From: Bog-532 sp963742875
GTDB lineage: Bacteria; Actinomycetota; Actinomycetes; Streptosporangiales; Streptosporangiaceae
Assembly (NCBI GenBank): GCA_963742875.1
Contig: CAVUNO010000001.1
Span: 248,001-312,000 of the forward strand
Length of the DNA: 64,000 nt
Direction of reading: 5' to 3'
Every line of letters begins with the position of its first letter. Within the stretch, counting starts at the first letter, position 1. Below the pieces are notes generated by a model. That model saw only the letters and a program-made list of their open reading frames with translations, was not told the origin of the DNA and did no database searches. The translations under genes were made by a program, and so were the position numbers. Positions 24,677 through 32,777 of this stretch are shown one piece after another.

Positions 24677-25150
24677 TTACCCTGCCGCCAGGTCCCGGAG
24701 GAGACGGTCGACGTGACCAGTGGCCTTGACGCCGTAAAGCGCCTGCGCCACCTTGCCGTCGGCGTCGATCACGAATGTTGACCTGATGACGCCCACGCTC
24801 TTCTTTCCGTACATCATCTTTTCGCCATAGGCCCCGTAAGCCTTCCCGGTCGCGTGGTCAGGGTCGGACAGCAGCGGGAACGTCAGGCTTTCCTTGTCCC
24901 GGAACCGGTCCAGCTTCTCCGGCTTGTCCGGCGAGATGCCCAGTACCGCGGTGTCCGCCTTGGACAGGTCGCCCATGCGGTCACGGAAGTCGCACGCCTC
25001 CTTGGTGCAACCCGGGGTCATCGCGGCCGGGTAGAAGTAAACGATCACCTGCTGGCCGCGGTATGAGGACAGGCTCACCGAGTTGCCGTCCGCGTCCAGC
25101 AGGGTGAAATCCGGCGCCGCGTCGCCTGGCGCCAGCCGCTGCTCGGTCAC
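24677..25150 (-). CDS. bcp: Thioredoxin-dependent thiol peroxidase (Bcp/PrxQ)
   Basis: Reduces H2O2 and organic peroxides using thioredoxin. 157 aa. The peroxidatic cysteine lies in AAMTPGCTKEACDFRD, with the resolving Cys five residues later as in PrxQ. The GTG at 25150 has GAGGACC upstream. A longer reading from 25264 is less likely, because the PrxQ domain begins right after the GTG (LAPGDAAPDFTLLDADGN). It lies 22 nt from the end of the tRNA-Leu gene. Confidence 0.96.
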   Translation of the reverse strand: MTEQRLAPGDAAPDFTLLDADGNSVSLSSYRGQQVIVYFYPAAMTPGCTKEACDFRDRMGDLSKADTAVLGISPDKPEKLDRFRDKESLTFPLLSDPDHATGKAYGAYGEKMMYGKKSVGVIRSTFVIDADGKVAQALYGVKATGHVDRLLRDLAAG

Positions 25151-25263
25151 TGTGGTCCTCCGGGTCTCATCGGCGGCCTTCTGCCCCCACGTTATCGTCC
25201 CGCCGGAGACCCCGACCGTGCCGGCCAGCCAACTCGGGGCCAGTGGTAACGCTGAGCCGGGCA

Positions 25264-25905
25264 CTACGTCGTGAGTTCCCCGGCGAGTTCTTCGGCGATG
25301 ACGGGGACGAGGGCGCGGAAGGCGCGGCCACGGTGGCTGATCGCGTCCTTGGCCTCGGGCGTCATCTCGGCGGTGGTCAGCCCAGCGGCCCCGTTGGGGT
25401 CATTGGGCAGGAAGATCGGGTCGTAGCCGAACCCGCCCGTGCCGCGGGGGCTCGTGGTCAGCGTGCCGTCCAGGCGGCCCTCAACGACGCGCTCCCGCCC
25501 GTCCGGGAGCGCCAGCGCGGCCGCGCAGGCGAAGTGGGCGCTCCGGTACGGGTCGGTGATGTCCGACAGTTGCGCCAGGACCAGGGCGAGGTTGGCGGCG
25601 TCGTCACCGTGCCGGCCGGACCAGCGCGCGGAAAAGATGCCGGGCATGCCGTTCAGCACATCGACGCACAGGCCGGAGTCGTCGGCGACCGACGGCAGAC
25701 CCGTGAACTGCGCGATGGCCCCCGCCTTCAGCAGCGCGTTCTCGGCGAACGTCAGGCCGGTCTCAGCCACGTCCGGCGCGGGGAACTCGTCCAGCCCGGT
25801 CAGGTCGACCGGGACCCCCGCCGCGGCCAGGATCCGGCGCAGTTCGACGACCTTGTGGGCGTTGCGGGTGGCCAGCACGAGCCGCAGCGGGGCAGGGTCA
25901 CCCAT
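25264..25905 (-). CDS. rdgB: RdgB/HAM1 non-canonical purine NTP pyrophosphatase
   Basis: Hydrolyses ITP, dITP and XTP to the monophosphates and cleans the nucleotide pool. 213 aa with the Ham1 motifs LVLATRNAHKVVEL, SVADDSGLCVDVLNGMPG, FSARWSGRHG, TGGFGYDPIFLP and ISHRGRAF. ATG at 25905 with GAAGGGAC just before it. It begins 10 nt after the rph stop, in the order conserved in mycobacteria (Rv1339-rphA-Rv1341). Confidence 0.97.
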   Translation of the reverse strand: MGDPAPLRLVLATRNAHKVVELRRILAAAGVPVDLTGLDEFPAPDVAETGLTFAENALLKAGAIAQFTGLPSVADDSGLCVDVLNGMPGIFSARWSGRHGDDAANLALVLAQLSDITDPYRSAHFACAAALALPDGRERVVEGRLDGTLTTSPRGTGGFGYDPIFLPNDPNGAAGLTTAEMTPEAKDAISHRGRAFRALVPVIAEELAGELTT

Positions 25906-25915
25906 GTCCCTTCGG

Positions 25916-26635
25916 CTATTTGGAGAGGGCATCGTGCTGTAGCCTGGTCAGCTCGCCGCAGCCGGCTACGGCGAGGTCGAGCAGCCGGCCGAGCATGTCC
26001 CGGCTGAACGGCGCGCGCTCGGCCGTTCCCTGCACCTCGACGAAGTTGCCGTCGCCGGTGCAGACCACGTTCATGTCGGTCTCGGCCGCTGCGTCCTCTT
26101 CGTAGCAGAGGTCGAGGCGCGGCTGGCCGTCGACGATGCCGACGCTGACCGCGGCCACCGACGTGGGCAGCGGGTCGCCGTGGCAGCGGTGGCGACCCTG
26201 CAGCCAGGCCACCGCGTCCGCGAGCGCGACGTAGCCGCCGGTGATGGCGGCCGTTCGGGTCCCGCCGTCCGCCTGCAGCACGTCGCAGTCGATGACGATC
26301 GTGTTCTCGCCCAGCGCCTTGAAGTCGACGCAGGCGCGCAGGGCCCGGCCGACCAGGCGGGAGATCTCATGGGTGCGCCCGCCGACGCGGCCCTTCACCG
26401 ACTCGCGGTCGTTGCGCGTGTTCGTCGCGCGGGGCAGCATCGCGTACTCGGCGGTCACCCAGCCGAGCCCGCTGCCCCGCCGCCACCGCGGCACGTCCTC
26501 CTGGACGCTGGCGGCGCAGAGTACGCGGGTGGCGCCGAACTCCACGAGCACGGAACCCTCGGCATGATCGAGCCAGCCGCGGGTCAGCTTCACAGGGCGC
26601 AGTTCAGTGTCGGAACGTCCGTCAGGTCGGGCCAT
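25916..26635 (-). CDS. rph: Ribonuclease PH
   Basis: Phosphorolytic 3' exoribonuclease trimming tRNA precursors. 239 aa, standard length, with the family blocks EGSVLVEFGATRVLCAASVQ, GWVTAEYAMLPRAT, EISRLVGRALRACVD, DCDVLQADGGTRTAAITGGY and CVGIVDG-like VGIVDGQPRLDLCYEED. Middle gene of the leftward MBL-rph-rdgB operon. Confidence 0.97.
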   Translation of the reverse strand: MARPDGRSDTELRPVKLTRGWLDHAEGSVLVEFGATRVLCAASVQEDVPRWRRGSGLGWVTAEYAMLPRATNTRNDRESVKGRVGGRTHEISRLVGRALRACVDFKALGENTIVIDCDVLQADGGTRTAAITGGYVALADAVAWLQGRHRCHGDPLPTSVAAVSVGIVDGQPRLDLCYEEDAAAETDMNVVCTGDGNFVEVQGTAERAPFSRDMLGRLLDLAVAGCGELTRLQHDALSK

Positions 26636-26669
26636 GCCCGCCAGACTATCGGCGCTGCGGAGCGGGCGC

Positions 26670-27446
26670 TTACATCGGGAGCGGGGCGGAAGGGGCGAGG
26701 TCGAACTCCTGGCCCGGGGCGGCCAGCGAGAGCTTCCCGGTGAACGCGGCGCTCGCCTCCGCGAAGGACCGCTCCTTATCGTTCCACGGCACCAGGTGGG
26801 TCAGCACCAGGTGCCGCACTCCGGCGCGCTCGGCGTGCTCGCCGGCCTGGCGCCCGGTCAGGTGCAGGTTGCCGGGCACGTCCGGGCCGTCCAGGAAGGA
26901 CGCCTCGCACAACAGCAGGTCAGCCCGGCGGGCCAGCTCGACCAGCGCCTCGCAGGGACCGGTGTCGGCCGAGTAGGCCAGGATCCGGCCGCCGTGCTCC
27001 ACCCGGAAGCCGTACGTCTCGACCGGATGGTTCATCCGCTGCGTGGTGATCAGGAACGGCCCGATCCGGCGGATCCCCGGGGTCAGCGTGATGAAGCTGA
27101 AGGCGTCGGTCATGGCGGGACCGGGGTCGGGCTCCAGCCCGTAGGCGAGGGCTATCCGCTCGGCGGCGCGTTCGGGGGCGTAGACGGGGATCGGCGGCTG
27201 GGGCCCCCCGGGGGCATACCGGCGGGCCACCCAATAAGAGGCCAGGTCGAGGCAGTGATCCGCGTGCAGGTGACTCAGGCAGATGGCGTCGACGTCGAAC
27301 AGCCCGACGTGCCGCTGCATCACCCCCAGCGCGCCGTTGCCGAGGTCGACCAGCATCCGGAAGCCCTCGGCCTCCAGCAGATAGCTGGACGCGGGACTGT
27401 CGGGCCCGGGGAAGCTGCCGGAGCATCCGATAATCGTCAGCCGCAC
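26670..27446 (-). CDS. MBL-fold cyclic-nucleotide phosphodiesterase-like protein (Rv1339 family)
   Basis: Metallo-beta-lactamase fold hydrolase of the RNase Z/PDE type. Metal ligands are visible in LSHLHADHCLDL, NHPVETYG, YSADTGPCEAL and LTHLVPWND. About 258 aa. The M. tuberculosis counterpart Rv1339 has been reported as an atypical class II cAMP phosphodiesterase; position before rph and rdgB matches. A GTG at 27446 is the likely start; a TTG at 27458 is also in frame. Confidence 0.88.
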   Translation of the reverse strand: MRLTIIGCSGSFPGPDSPASSYLLEAEGFRMLVDLGNGALGVMQRHVGLFDVDAICLSHLHADHCLDLASYWVARRYAPGGPQPPIPVYAPERAAERIALAYGLEPDPGPAMTDAFSFITLTPGIRRIGPFLITTQRMNHPVETYGFRVEHGGRILAYSADTGPCEALVELARRADLLLCEASFLDGPDVPGNLHLTGRQAGEHAERAGVRHLVLTHLVPWNDKERSFAEASAAFTGKLSLAAPGQEFDLAPSAPLPM

Positions 27447-27570
27447 GAAAGACCACAATAGGGCCGCAGGCGGGTGCCGCGCGGGATCAGGGGCAGACTG
27501 TCCGGCGTACGCGGTCGGCGGGCGCCCGGGTCAGGGCGAGAGCTGAGCGGCGCGGGTCAACGGCGCGGGG

Positions 27571-28518
27571 TCAGGCCCAGAGCTGGCCTTCGAGCTTTTC
27601 CTCGGCCTCATCCAGCGTGCCGCCGTAGGCGCCGGTCGACAGGTACTTCCAGCCGCCGTCGGCCACGATCAGCGCGATGTCGGCGCGCTCCCCCGCCCCG
27701 GCGGCCCTGGCGCCCAGCGCCATCGCCGCGTGCAGCGCGCAGCCGGCCGAGATCCCGGCGAAGATGCCCTCGGTGTTGAGCAGCTCGCGGGTGGCGGACA
27801 GCGCATCGGCGGAGGAAACCGAGAACCGCGTCGTCAGCACGGACTCGTCGTACAGTTCCGGGACGAAGCCCTCGTCGACGTTCCGCAGCCCGTAGACCAG
27901 CTCCCCATACCGGGGCTCCGCAGCAACGATCTTCACCCCGGGGACGTGCTCGCGCAGGAAGCGGCCGGTGCCCATCAGCGTGCCGGTCGTGCCCAGGCCG
28001 GCCACGAAGTGCGTGATCTCCGGGAGGTCGGCCAGCAGCTCCGGGCCGGTGGTCTCGTAGTGGGCCCGCGCGTTCGCCTCGTTCCCGTACTGGTACAGCA
28101 TGATCCAGTCCGGGTTCTCGGCGGCGAGCCGCTTGGCGACGCGGACGGCCTCGTTGGAGCCGCCCGGCGCCGGCGAGTAGATGATCGTCGCGCCGTACAT
28201 CTCGAGCAGCTGGCGACGCTCAGCCGAGGTGTTCTCTGGCATGACGACGGTCAGCCGGTACCCGCGCAGCTTGGCCACCATGGCCAGCGAGATGCCGGTG
28301 TTACCCGACGTCGGCTCGAGGATCGTCGCCCCCGGGTGCAGCAGCCCTTCCTTTTCGGCCCGCTCCACCATGTAGAACGCCGCACGGTCCTTGACCGAAC
28401 CGGTCGGGTTCCGGTCCTCCAGCTTGGCCCACAAGCGCACGTCGGGCGACCGCGACAACCGGGGCAGCCCCACCAGCGGGGTGCGGCCTACCGAGTCGAG
28501 CAGCGAGTCGTAACGCAT
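27571..28518 (-). CDS. cysM: CysM, CysO-thiocarboxylate-dependent cysteine synthase
   Basis: PLP enzyme that in actinobacteria combines O-phosphoserine with the thiocarboxylate of CysO. 315 aa. The PLP lysine lies in RNPTGSVKDRAAFYM; the phosphate/substrate loop is EPTSGNTGISLAM; the glycine-rich loop is AGLGTTGTLMGTGR. The neighbours cysO and mec complete the pathway, which favours this function over sulfide-dependent OASS. It lies 18 nt after cysO. Confidence 0.95.
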   Translation of the reverse strand: MRYDSLLDSVGRTPLVGLPRLSRSPDVRLWAKLEDRNPTGSVKDRAAFYMVERAEKEGLLHPGATILEPTSGNTGISLAMVAKLRGYRLTVVMPENTSAERRQLLEMYGATIIYSPAPGGSNEAVRVAKRLAAENPDWIMLYQYGNEANARAHYETTGPELLADLPEITHFVAGLGTTGTLMGTGRFLREHVPGVKIVAAEPRYGELVYGLRNVDEGFVPELYDESVLTTRFSVSSADALSATRELLNTEGIFAGISAGCALHAAMALGARAAGAGERADIALIVADGGWKYLSTGAYGGTLDEAEEKLEGQLWA

Positions 28519-28536
28519 ACCAGCTCCGCACGTCGA

Positions 28537-28815
28537 TCAGGAGGCGCCCCCGGCGACCGCCGGGAGTACCGTCACGGTGTCGCCGTCCTTGACCGGGGTC
28601 TCCAGGCCGCCCAGGAAGCGCACGTCTTCATCGTTGAGGTACACGTTGACGAAGCGGCGCAGGGCGCCATCGTCAACAAGCCGGTCGCGCAGCCCGCTGT
28701 GCCGCCCGTCGATGTCCTCGATAAGCTCGCCCAGCGTGGAGCCTGCGCCCTCCACCTGCTTGGCGCCGCCCGTGTACGTGCGCAGGATCGTCGGGATACG
28801 AACCTCGATGGCCAT
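28537..28815 (-). CDS. cysO: Sulfur-carrier protein CysO with GGAS tail
   Basis: Ubiquitin-like (ThiS/MoaD family) carrier of 92 aa: MAIEVRIPTILRTYTGG, FVNVYLNDEDVRFL and KDGDTVTVLPAVAGG. In M. tuberculosis the protein ends at Gly-Gly, whose carboxylate becomes the thiocarboxylate. Here two residues, Ala-Ser, follow the GG and must be removed before activation. The Mec protease encoded next door is the natural candidate. Confidence 0.94.
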   Translation of the reverse strand: MAIEVRIPTILRTYTGGAKQVEGAGSTLGELIEDIDGRHSGLRDRLVDDGALRRFVNVYLNDEDVRFLGGLETPVKDGDTVTVLPAVAGGAS

Positions 28816-28921
28816 CAGAACACTCCATAGTGTGCGGATGCAGCAGTAACGGCGGTTAGCGGCGGTTCAGCACGAGCGTGCGGCTGTATTCAGGGTCCCT
28901 AGCGATCCAACCCGGAGCCTT

Positions 28922-28985
28922 CCGGGATCATTCCACTTGGGCGCCGGGATCATTCCACCGAAGACCGGGATGATTCCACCGAACG
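28922..28985. repeat. Three 21-22 bp repeats between mec and cysO
   Basis: Three copies of CCGGGATSATTCCAC plus variable end (28922-28943, 28944-28964, 28965-28985) in the 191-nt gap before cysO. The gap separates mec and cysO within an otherwise tight cluster. The period is close to two helical turns. Function unknown; possible control of the cysO-cysM unit. Confidence 0.7.
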
Positions 28986-29006
28986 GAGGCGGGCTGGTCA
29001 ATACTC

Positions 29007-29411
29007 TCAGGTGATCGCGACTGGCTCCTCCGTGACCACACCATCGACGATGCGGTAGGAACGGAACTCTGTCTCATCCTCGGCGCGGGTGGATACCAGG
29101 ACGTAGTGCGCGCCCGGCTCGCCCGCGTAGGAGACGTCCGTCCGGGACGGGTAGGCCTCGGTCGCGGTGTGCGAGTGGTAGATGACGGCGGGCTCCTCGT
29201 CCCGCTCATCCATCTCCTTCCAGACCTGGAATTGCTCCGTGGAGTCAAATTCGTAGAAGGTCGGGGACCGCGCGGCGTTGAGCATCGGGATGAACCGCTC
29301 CGGGCGGTCGAGGCCGGCCGGGCCGGCGATCACGCCGCATGCCTCATCCGGGTGGTCGGCGCGGGCGTGCGCGACGATCTTGTCGTGGAGCTCACGGCGG
29401 ATCGAGAGCAT
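29007..29411 (-). CDS. mec: Mec, JAMM-domain CysO-cysteine peptidase
   Basis: Zinc metallopeptidase that releases cysteine from the CysO-cysteine adduct. 134 aa with the JAMM signature: catalytic Glu in ADHPDEACGVIAG and the zinc motif HSHTATEAYPSRTD. In clusters whose carrier has residues beyond Gly-Gly, the same family trims the carrier; that could apply here. First of the mec-cysO-cysM set. Confidence 0.95.
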   Translation of the reverse strand: MLSIRRELHDKIVAHARADHPDEACGVIAGPAGLDRPERFIPMLNAARSPTFYEFDSTEQFQVWKEMDERDEEPAVIYHSHTATEAYPSRTDVSYAGEPGAHYVLVSTRAEDETEFRSYRIVDGVVTEEPVAIT

Positions 29412-29419
29412 AACGCGAG

Positions 29420-29558
29420 GGTACCCGGCGGGCCCGGCCCGGCTCCGTCAGGGCCCCGGCACCGGGGCCGCCCGGGCCAGGGCCCGGCACCGGGGCCGGC
29501 TCCGGCTTGGGCCTGGCACCGGGGCCGCTCCGGCTTGGGCCCGGCACCGGATCGGCTA
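29420..29558. repeat. Degenerate tandem repeat at the end of the DUF2017 gene
   Basis: About four imperfect copies of a 25-30 bp unit (core GGGCCCGGCACCGGGGCCG) fill the gap between mec and the DUF2017 stop codon. The copy next to the gene includes GGATCGGCTACGTC around the stop, so the array abuts or includes the gene's 3' end. Confidence 0.7.
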
Positions 29559-30182
29559 CGTCAGGGCCTGGACCAGTGATTCCTGGACGGCGCCCAGCCA
29601 GGCGTACACTTCGAACGCGGCCCAGCGAGGATCGACCGGGTCGAGTTCCTGCCACTGCTCCTCGAACTCTTCGGTGACGCCGAGCCGGACGCCCAGCGCG
29701 AGCCGGACGTCGTTGAGCGCCCGCAGCCAGGACTGCGCCTGCTCCCCGGACAGCTTGACCGGGCCGCCGCCGGCCGGCAGCGTGTCCAGCACGATCCGCG
29801 CGCTCTCCTGCTTGGCGTTGCGCAGGCTCTCCTCGGTGAAGCGGCGGAACTCCCCGGCGGCGTCGGGATCGTCCCGGTAGGCGTCGGGCAGCAGCCGGGC
29901 GAGCGCCGGGTCCTGCGGCGTCTGGGCGGAACGGCCGGAGCCGAACATCGCCTCCAGCTCCGCCGGGCTGGGCACACCCGGCGTGCCGGGGTCCAAGGTC
30001 TCCCCGGCCAGTCCGGGCGGTGCGCCGGACGACCCGGGCGAGCCAGGCACGCTGGGCCGGTCGGCGTCAGGGTCGGTCAGCAGGTCCACCACCAGCTCGA
30101 TCAGGCTGCGCAGCAGGACCGCTTCCGGGGCGTCGAACCTGGCCCGCACGCCGCGGCCGCTGGTCCGGCGAAAAGCATCCAT
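29556..30182 (-). CDS. DUF2017 protein (Rv1332-like)
   Basis: 208 aa, conserved in actinobacteria next to clpS. Landmarks are FDAPEAVLLRSLIELVVDLL, LARLLPDAYRDDPDAAGEFR and LSGEQAQSWLRALNDVRLAL, then DPRWAAFEVYAWLGAVQESL. A Pro/Gly-rich linker of about 35 residues is inserted after the first helix pair. Function is unknown; it is often annotated as a transcriptional regulator without evidence. The ATG at 30182 follows GGTGG; clpS ends 77 nt upstream. Confidence 0.85.
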   Translation of the reverse strand: MDAFRRTSGRGVRARFDAPEAVLLRSLIELVVDLLTDPDADRPSVPGSPGSSGAPPGLAGETLDPGTPGVPSPAELEAMFGSGRSAQTPQDPALARLLPDAYRDDPDAAGEFRRFTEESLRNAKQESARIVLDTLPAGGGPVKLSGEQAQSWLRALNDVRLALGVRLGVTEEFEEQWQELDPVDPRWAAFEVYAWLGAVQESLVQALT

Positions 30183-30258
30183 CAGGAAGGCGCCACCAAT
30201 GCGAATCTCGTCCGGGCGAGGGTAAGGAGCCAGCGTCTCACGGGAGCCTCGCGAGGTC

Positions 30259-30549
30259 TCACGAGTCGGAGGAGACCGTCGCCCAGAGGCCGTACCCGTG
30301 CAGCACCTCGACGTTGTGCTCCATCGACTCACGCGCGCCGGCGGCCACCACCGCCTTGCCCTTGTAATGCACGTCGAGCATGAGCTTCTTCGCCTTCGAC
30401 TTCGGGTAACCGAACACGGTCTGGAACACGTACGTCACATAGTCCATCAGGTTGATCGGGTCGTTCCAGACGATCGTCAGCCACGGCTTGTCCGGCGTGG
30501 TCTGCTCGCCGGACTCCGGCAGCTCGACCTCAGCGGGTGCCACGCTCAC
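30259..30549 (-). CDS. clpS: ClpS adaptor for N-degron proteolysis
   Basis: Delivers N-end-rule substrates to the ClpA/ClpC-ClpP protease. 96 aa. The signature PWLTIVWNDPINLMDYVTYV, the helix VFGYPKSKAKKLMLDVH and the substrate-pocket residues in YKGKAVVAAGARESMEH are present. GTG at 30549 follows GGAGGCAA. Divergent from pncB, as in M. tuberculosis. Confidence 0.96.
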   Translation of the reverse strand: MSVAPAEVELPESGEQTTPDKPWLTIVWNDPINLMDYVTYVFQTVFGYPKSKAKKLMLDVHYKGKAVVAAGARESMEHNVEVLHGYGLWATVSSDS

Positions 30550-30617
30550 GGCTGCTTGCCTCCAGGTCCGTAGTCTTCCACTCGTGACGAATTCGGCGGA
30601 CAGTATGTCTCTTCCAC

Positions 30618-31955
30618 ATGTCTCTTCCACCCGATAGCCGTCCCATGCCCGGGCACGGCACCGCGTTGCTCACCGATCAGTATGAGCTGACCATGCTCCA
30701 GGGTGCCCTGCACAGTGGGGCGGCCGGGCGCCACACGATCTTCGAGGTGTTCGCCCGGCACTTGCCGCACGGCCGAAGGTACGGCGTCGTCGCAGGTACT
30801 GGCAGGCTGCTCGATGCCCTTGAACAGTTCAGGTTTGACGCAGCTGATCTTGATTTCCTCCGGACCTCCGGCATCGTGGACGATGTCACGCTCCGTTACC
30901 TCGAATCATACCGTTTTACCGGGAACATCTGGGGTTACGCGGAAGGCGACTGCTACTTTCCCGGCTCGCCGATCCTGGTGGTCGAGGGCACGTTCGCCGA
31001 GGCGGTCATCCTCGAGACGATCACTCTGTCGATCCTCAACCACGACTGTGCGATCGCGTCCGCCGGGTCCCGGATGGTGACCGCGGCTGGCGGGCGGCCA
31101 CTCATCGAGATGGGGTCGCGGCGCACGCACGAGCAGGCCGCCGTGGCCAGCGCCCGGGCGGCCTACCTCGTGGGCTTTTCGTCCACCTCGAACCTGCAGG
31201 CGAACAGCCTGTACGGCGTCCCGTCGGCCGGGACCAGCGCGCACGCGTTCACCCTGGTGCACGACAGCGAGCGGGACGCGTTCCGCACCCAGCTCGACGC
31301 CCTGGGCAAGGGCACGACGCTGCTGGTGGATACGTTCGACGTGGACCGCGCGGTGCGGTGCGCGGTCGAGCTGGCGGGCCCGGACCTCGGTGCGGTGCGG
31401 ATCGACAGTGGCGACCTGCTGGTGCTGGCCCACCACGTCCGCGCGCTGCTCGACGAGCTCGGCGCGACCCACACCCGGATTGTGCTCACCGGCGACCTGG
31501 ACGAATACTCGATCGCGGCGCTGGCCGCCGCCCCGGTCGACGGCTACGGGGTGGGCACCTCCCTGGTGACCGGGTCCGGAGCACCCACGGCCGCCCTGGT
31601 GTACAAGCTCGTGGCGCGGGCCGATCGTCCGGGCCCCGATAGCCCGCTGCGGCCGATGGCGAAGCGCTCGGTCGGCAAGCCCGGGCGCGGCGGCCGGAAA
31701 TGGGCCCTGCGGCACCGGGACGAAGCGAGGGTGGCTCTGGCAGAGGAGATTCGGCTGTCCCCGCCCGATCTGGGGCCGCATGACCGCCTGCTGCTCACGC
31801 CGCTCGTCGGCGACGGGGAGATCGTGGGCCGCGAGCCCCTGGCGGCGGCGCGCGAACGGCACCGTCAGGTGCTAGCGGAACTACCGCCCCAGGCGTTCCA
31901 GCTATCCCGGGGCGACCCCGCCATCCCGACCATCTTCCAGAATGACACCGGGTAA
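30618..31955 (+). CDS. pncB: Nicotinate phosphoribosyltransferase
   Basis: Converts nicotinate, PRPP and ATP to nicotinate mononucleotide in NAD salvage. 445 aa with LLTDQYELTMLQGALHSG, the active-site EMGSRRTHEQAAVASARAAY, GTSAHAFTLVH, RIDSGDL and GVGTSLVTG. Divergent from clpS with 68 nt between start codons. A pncA-like gene lies 0.8 kb away, so both salvage steps are close together. Confidence 0.96.
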   Translation: MSLPPDSRPMPGHGTALLTDQYELTMLQGALHSGAAGRHTIFEVFARHLPHGRRYGVVAGTGRLLDALEQFRFDAADLDFLRTSGIVDDVTLRYLESYRFTGNIWGYAEGDCYFPGSPILVVEGTFAEAVILETITLSILNHDCAIASAGSRMVTAAGGRPLIEMGSRRTHEQAAVASARAAYLVGFSSTSNLQANSLYGVPSAGTSAHAFTLVHDSERDAFRTQLDALGKGTTLLVDTFDVDRAVRCAVELAGPDLGAVRIDSGDLLVLAHHVRALLDELGATHTRIVLTGDLDEYSIAALAAAPVDGYGVGTSLVTGSGAPTAALVYKLVARADRPGPDSPLRPMAKRSVGKPGRGGRKWALRHRDEARVALAEEIRLSPPDLGPHDRLLLTPLVGDGEIVGREPLAAARERHRQVLAELPPQAFQLSRGDPAIPTIFQNDTG

Positions 31956-32089
31956 CCGCCCCGCGCCGCCCTCCTGATCAACGTGGCCCCGGCGTCCTCA
32001 CGATTGCCGAGGATCCGCCCGGGGGCGTGGGGCGGCGCGGGGCAGCGGCGGCGCGGCTCTTGGCGCGGCTCGGGCCGGGCGGCCGCGGG

Positions 32090-32707
32090 TCAGCCGGGCT
32101 TGCGCCAGCGGAGGGAGTAGCGGAACAGGAGGTGGCGGCGGTATTGGGCACCGGGGAGCAGGCGCAGGGCTGCGGTGCGGACCTCGTCCCAGGCCATAGT
32201 GGGTTCCTTGATCGGCTGACCGGGACCGGAACGTTCCTGCCGAGCAGCGCGCAGCGCGGCGTGGGCCAGCTCGTAGGCCACGTTCACCGGTATCCCGGCC
32301 GCGTCGTACATCCAGTCCGCCATGGTCGCATTGCGGGCCAGCCCGACGATGGCCAGCTGGCCACCGGGCCGGAGCAAGCGGCTCATGGCCATCAGGGCGG
32401 CCTCGAAGTTCATATGGTGGATCGCGGTGTCCGAGGCAACGAAGTCGAAGCTGGCGTCATCGAACGGGAAGGCCGGGAACTCCGCGTCGATGAAGGCCAC
32501 GTTGCGCACGTTCTGGCCGCGCTGGCGGGCGAGCTGGATCATGTGGCTGTCGCAGTCCACTCCCGTGACGTCCCGGCAGCGCGCGGCCAGGCGGCAGGCG
32601 AGCAGCCCATCCCCACAGCCGACGTCGAGCGCGCTGCCACAGCCCGGCGGCACCGCATTAAGGATGAGCGGCTGGTAATGCACGTTGTGGTTCCAGTAAT
32701 CCGCCAT
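32090..32707 (-). CDS. Class I SAM-dependent methyltransferase
   Basis: 205 aa with the SAM-binding motif I LDVGCGDGLLACRLA, an acidic loop GVDCDSHMI, motif II-like DFVASDTAIHHMN and LLRPGGQLAIVGL. It begins with MADYWNHNVHYQPLIL, typical of actinobacterial Methyltransf_11 proteins of unknown substrate. The ATG at 32707 has a strong GAGGGGAAC ribosome site. Convergent with pncB. Confidence 0.9.
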   Translation of the reverse strand: MADYWNHNVHYQPLILNAVPPGCGSALDVGCGDGLLACRLAARCRDVTGVDCDSHMIQLARQRGQNVRNVAFIDAEFPAFPFDDASFDFVASDTAIHHMNFEAALMAMSRLLRPGGQLAIVGLARNATMADWMYDAAGIPVNVAYELAHAALRAARQERSGPGQPIKEPTMAWDEVRTAALRLLPGAQYRRHLLFRYSLRWRKPG

Positions 32708-32777
32708 GTTCCCCTCGTCCGCGCCGAGGATGTCGCTGACCTCGCCGGCAGCGCTTCCGGCACGATACCGTGGGCGG

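Noticed and set aside
31958..32043. Long-range inverted repeat GCCCCGCGCCGCC between pncB and the methyltransferase gene
   Set aside because: The 13-bp arms are 60 nt apart in very GC-rich DNA; chance pairing is likely, so it is not listed as a terminator.
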